Part shown: piece after piece, positions 13,265 to 13,294 of the stretch
How positions within the stretch are numbered: position 1 is the stretch's first letter
How the letters are laid out: every line of letters begins with the position of its first letter
NCBI GenBank assembly: GCA_900544295.1
Contig: UQUO01000053.1
Location: 1 to 13,294, forward strand
Length of the DNA: 13,294 nucleotides
DNA from: an uncultured Eubacteriales bacterium
Lineage (GTDB): Bacteria; Bacillota; Clostridia; Oscillospirales; Oscillospiraceae
Reading direction: 5' to 3'
The notes under the pieces: generated by a model
The model's database searches: none
What the model saw: the letters and a program-made list of their open reading frames with translations, nothing else
Told to the model about the DNA's origin: nothing
Position numbers and translations under genes: made by a program

Positions 13265-13294
13265 AAATAAGTCCGCGAAGCGGACACCTTAGCG
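13265..13294 (-). repeat. Intergenic repeat B, copy 2
   Basis: The reverse complement matches 4960-4989 at 25 of 30 positions and keeps the GTCCGC/GCGGAC hairpin, with the loop changed from AGC to TTC. The match runs right up to the window edge and may be longer. Confidence 0.6.

Larger units (their letters stand above)
12726..13294. other. Gene-free, very GC-rich repeat and hairpin region
   Basis: About 570 bp upstream of ackA with no credible gene: open frames on both strands are proline/arginine/glycine-rich, overlap one another and lack ribosome sites. It holds a tandem pair of diverged 66-nt repeats (C, 12856-12921 and 12989-13054), four hairpins in a row (13061-13201) and repeat B copy 2 (13265-13294). 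It looks like a mosaic of dispersed intergenic elements and may run past the right edge of the window. Confidence 0.65.

Noticed and set aside
12730..13287. Overlapping frames of 135-185 codons on both strands at the right end
   Set aside because: They overlap each other across hairpins and repeats, are proline/arginine/glycine-rich and lack start signals; the region is better read as non-coding.

Overview
The window is GC-rich bacterial DNA that reads like an endospore-forming member of the Clostridia. A complete spoIIIA operon is present, coding sequence strongly favours G/C at third codon positions, and acetate kinase, NagA and BioY look like genes of a fermentative anaerobe. An Oscillospirales-type gut bacterium is my best guess from overall style, but no ribosomal marker is present to prove it.

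Layout. (1) 1-203: repeat-bearing intergenic DNA ending in the terminator of the spoIIIA operon. (2) 204-4823, minus strand: spoIIIAA-AB-AC-AD-AE-AF-AG-AH in canonical order, mostly joined by 4-nt ATGA overlaps or gaps of about 20 nt or less. (3) 4824-5322: about 500 bp without a gene, made of repeats, hairpins and terminators. (4) 5323-6507, minus: a secreted coiled-coil M23 peptidase with its own sigma-A-like promoter. (5) 6508-6833: promoter, a possible 21-codon ORF and a terminator. (6) 6834-8792, minus: a two-gene operon of an F420-0:glutamate ligase-like protein and a zinc-ribbon membrane protein, behind a good sigma-A promoter. (7) 8885-11168, plus: nagA, bioY and an Amidase_6-like cysteine hydrolase. 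(8) 11165-12650, minus: a small membrane protein, probably frameshifted at its end, and ackA with its own promoter and terminator. (9) 12651-13294: a short ackA promoter region followed by about 570 bp of repeats and a run of four hairpins.

How it fits together. The spoIIIA products form the mother-cell half of the channel between mother cell and forespore; SpoIIIAH is its ring protein that meets the forespore LytM-fold protein SpoIIQ. The adjacent M23 protein belongs to the same broad fold class, but its coiled coil and cleavable-looking signal peptide suggest a cell-wall hydrolase or activator. NagA feeds amino sugars into glycolysis, AckA yields ATP from acetyl phosphate, and BioY imports biotin.

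The most interesting points are a hairpin just after bioY that buries the ribosome binding site of the amidase gene; several intergenic repeat families shared between distant gaps; an F420-ligase-like protein in a lineage not expected to make F420; and the probable frameshift in the small membrane protein. No rRNA, tRNA, CRISPR array, transposase or phage gene was seen.
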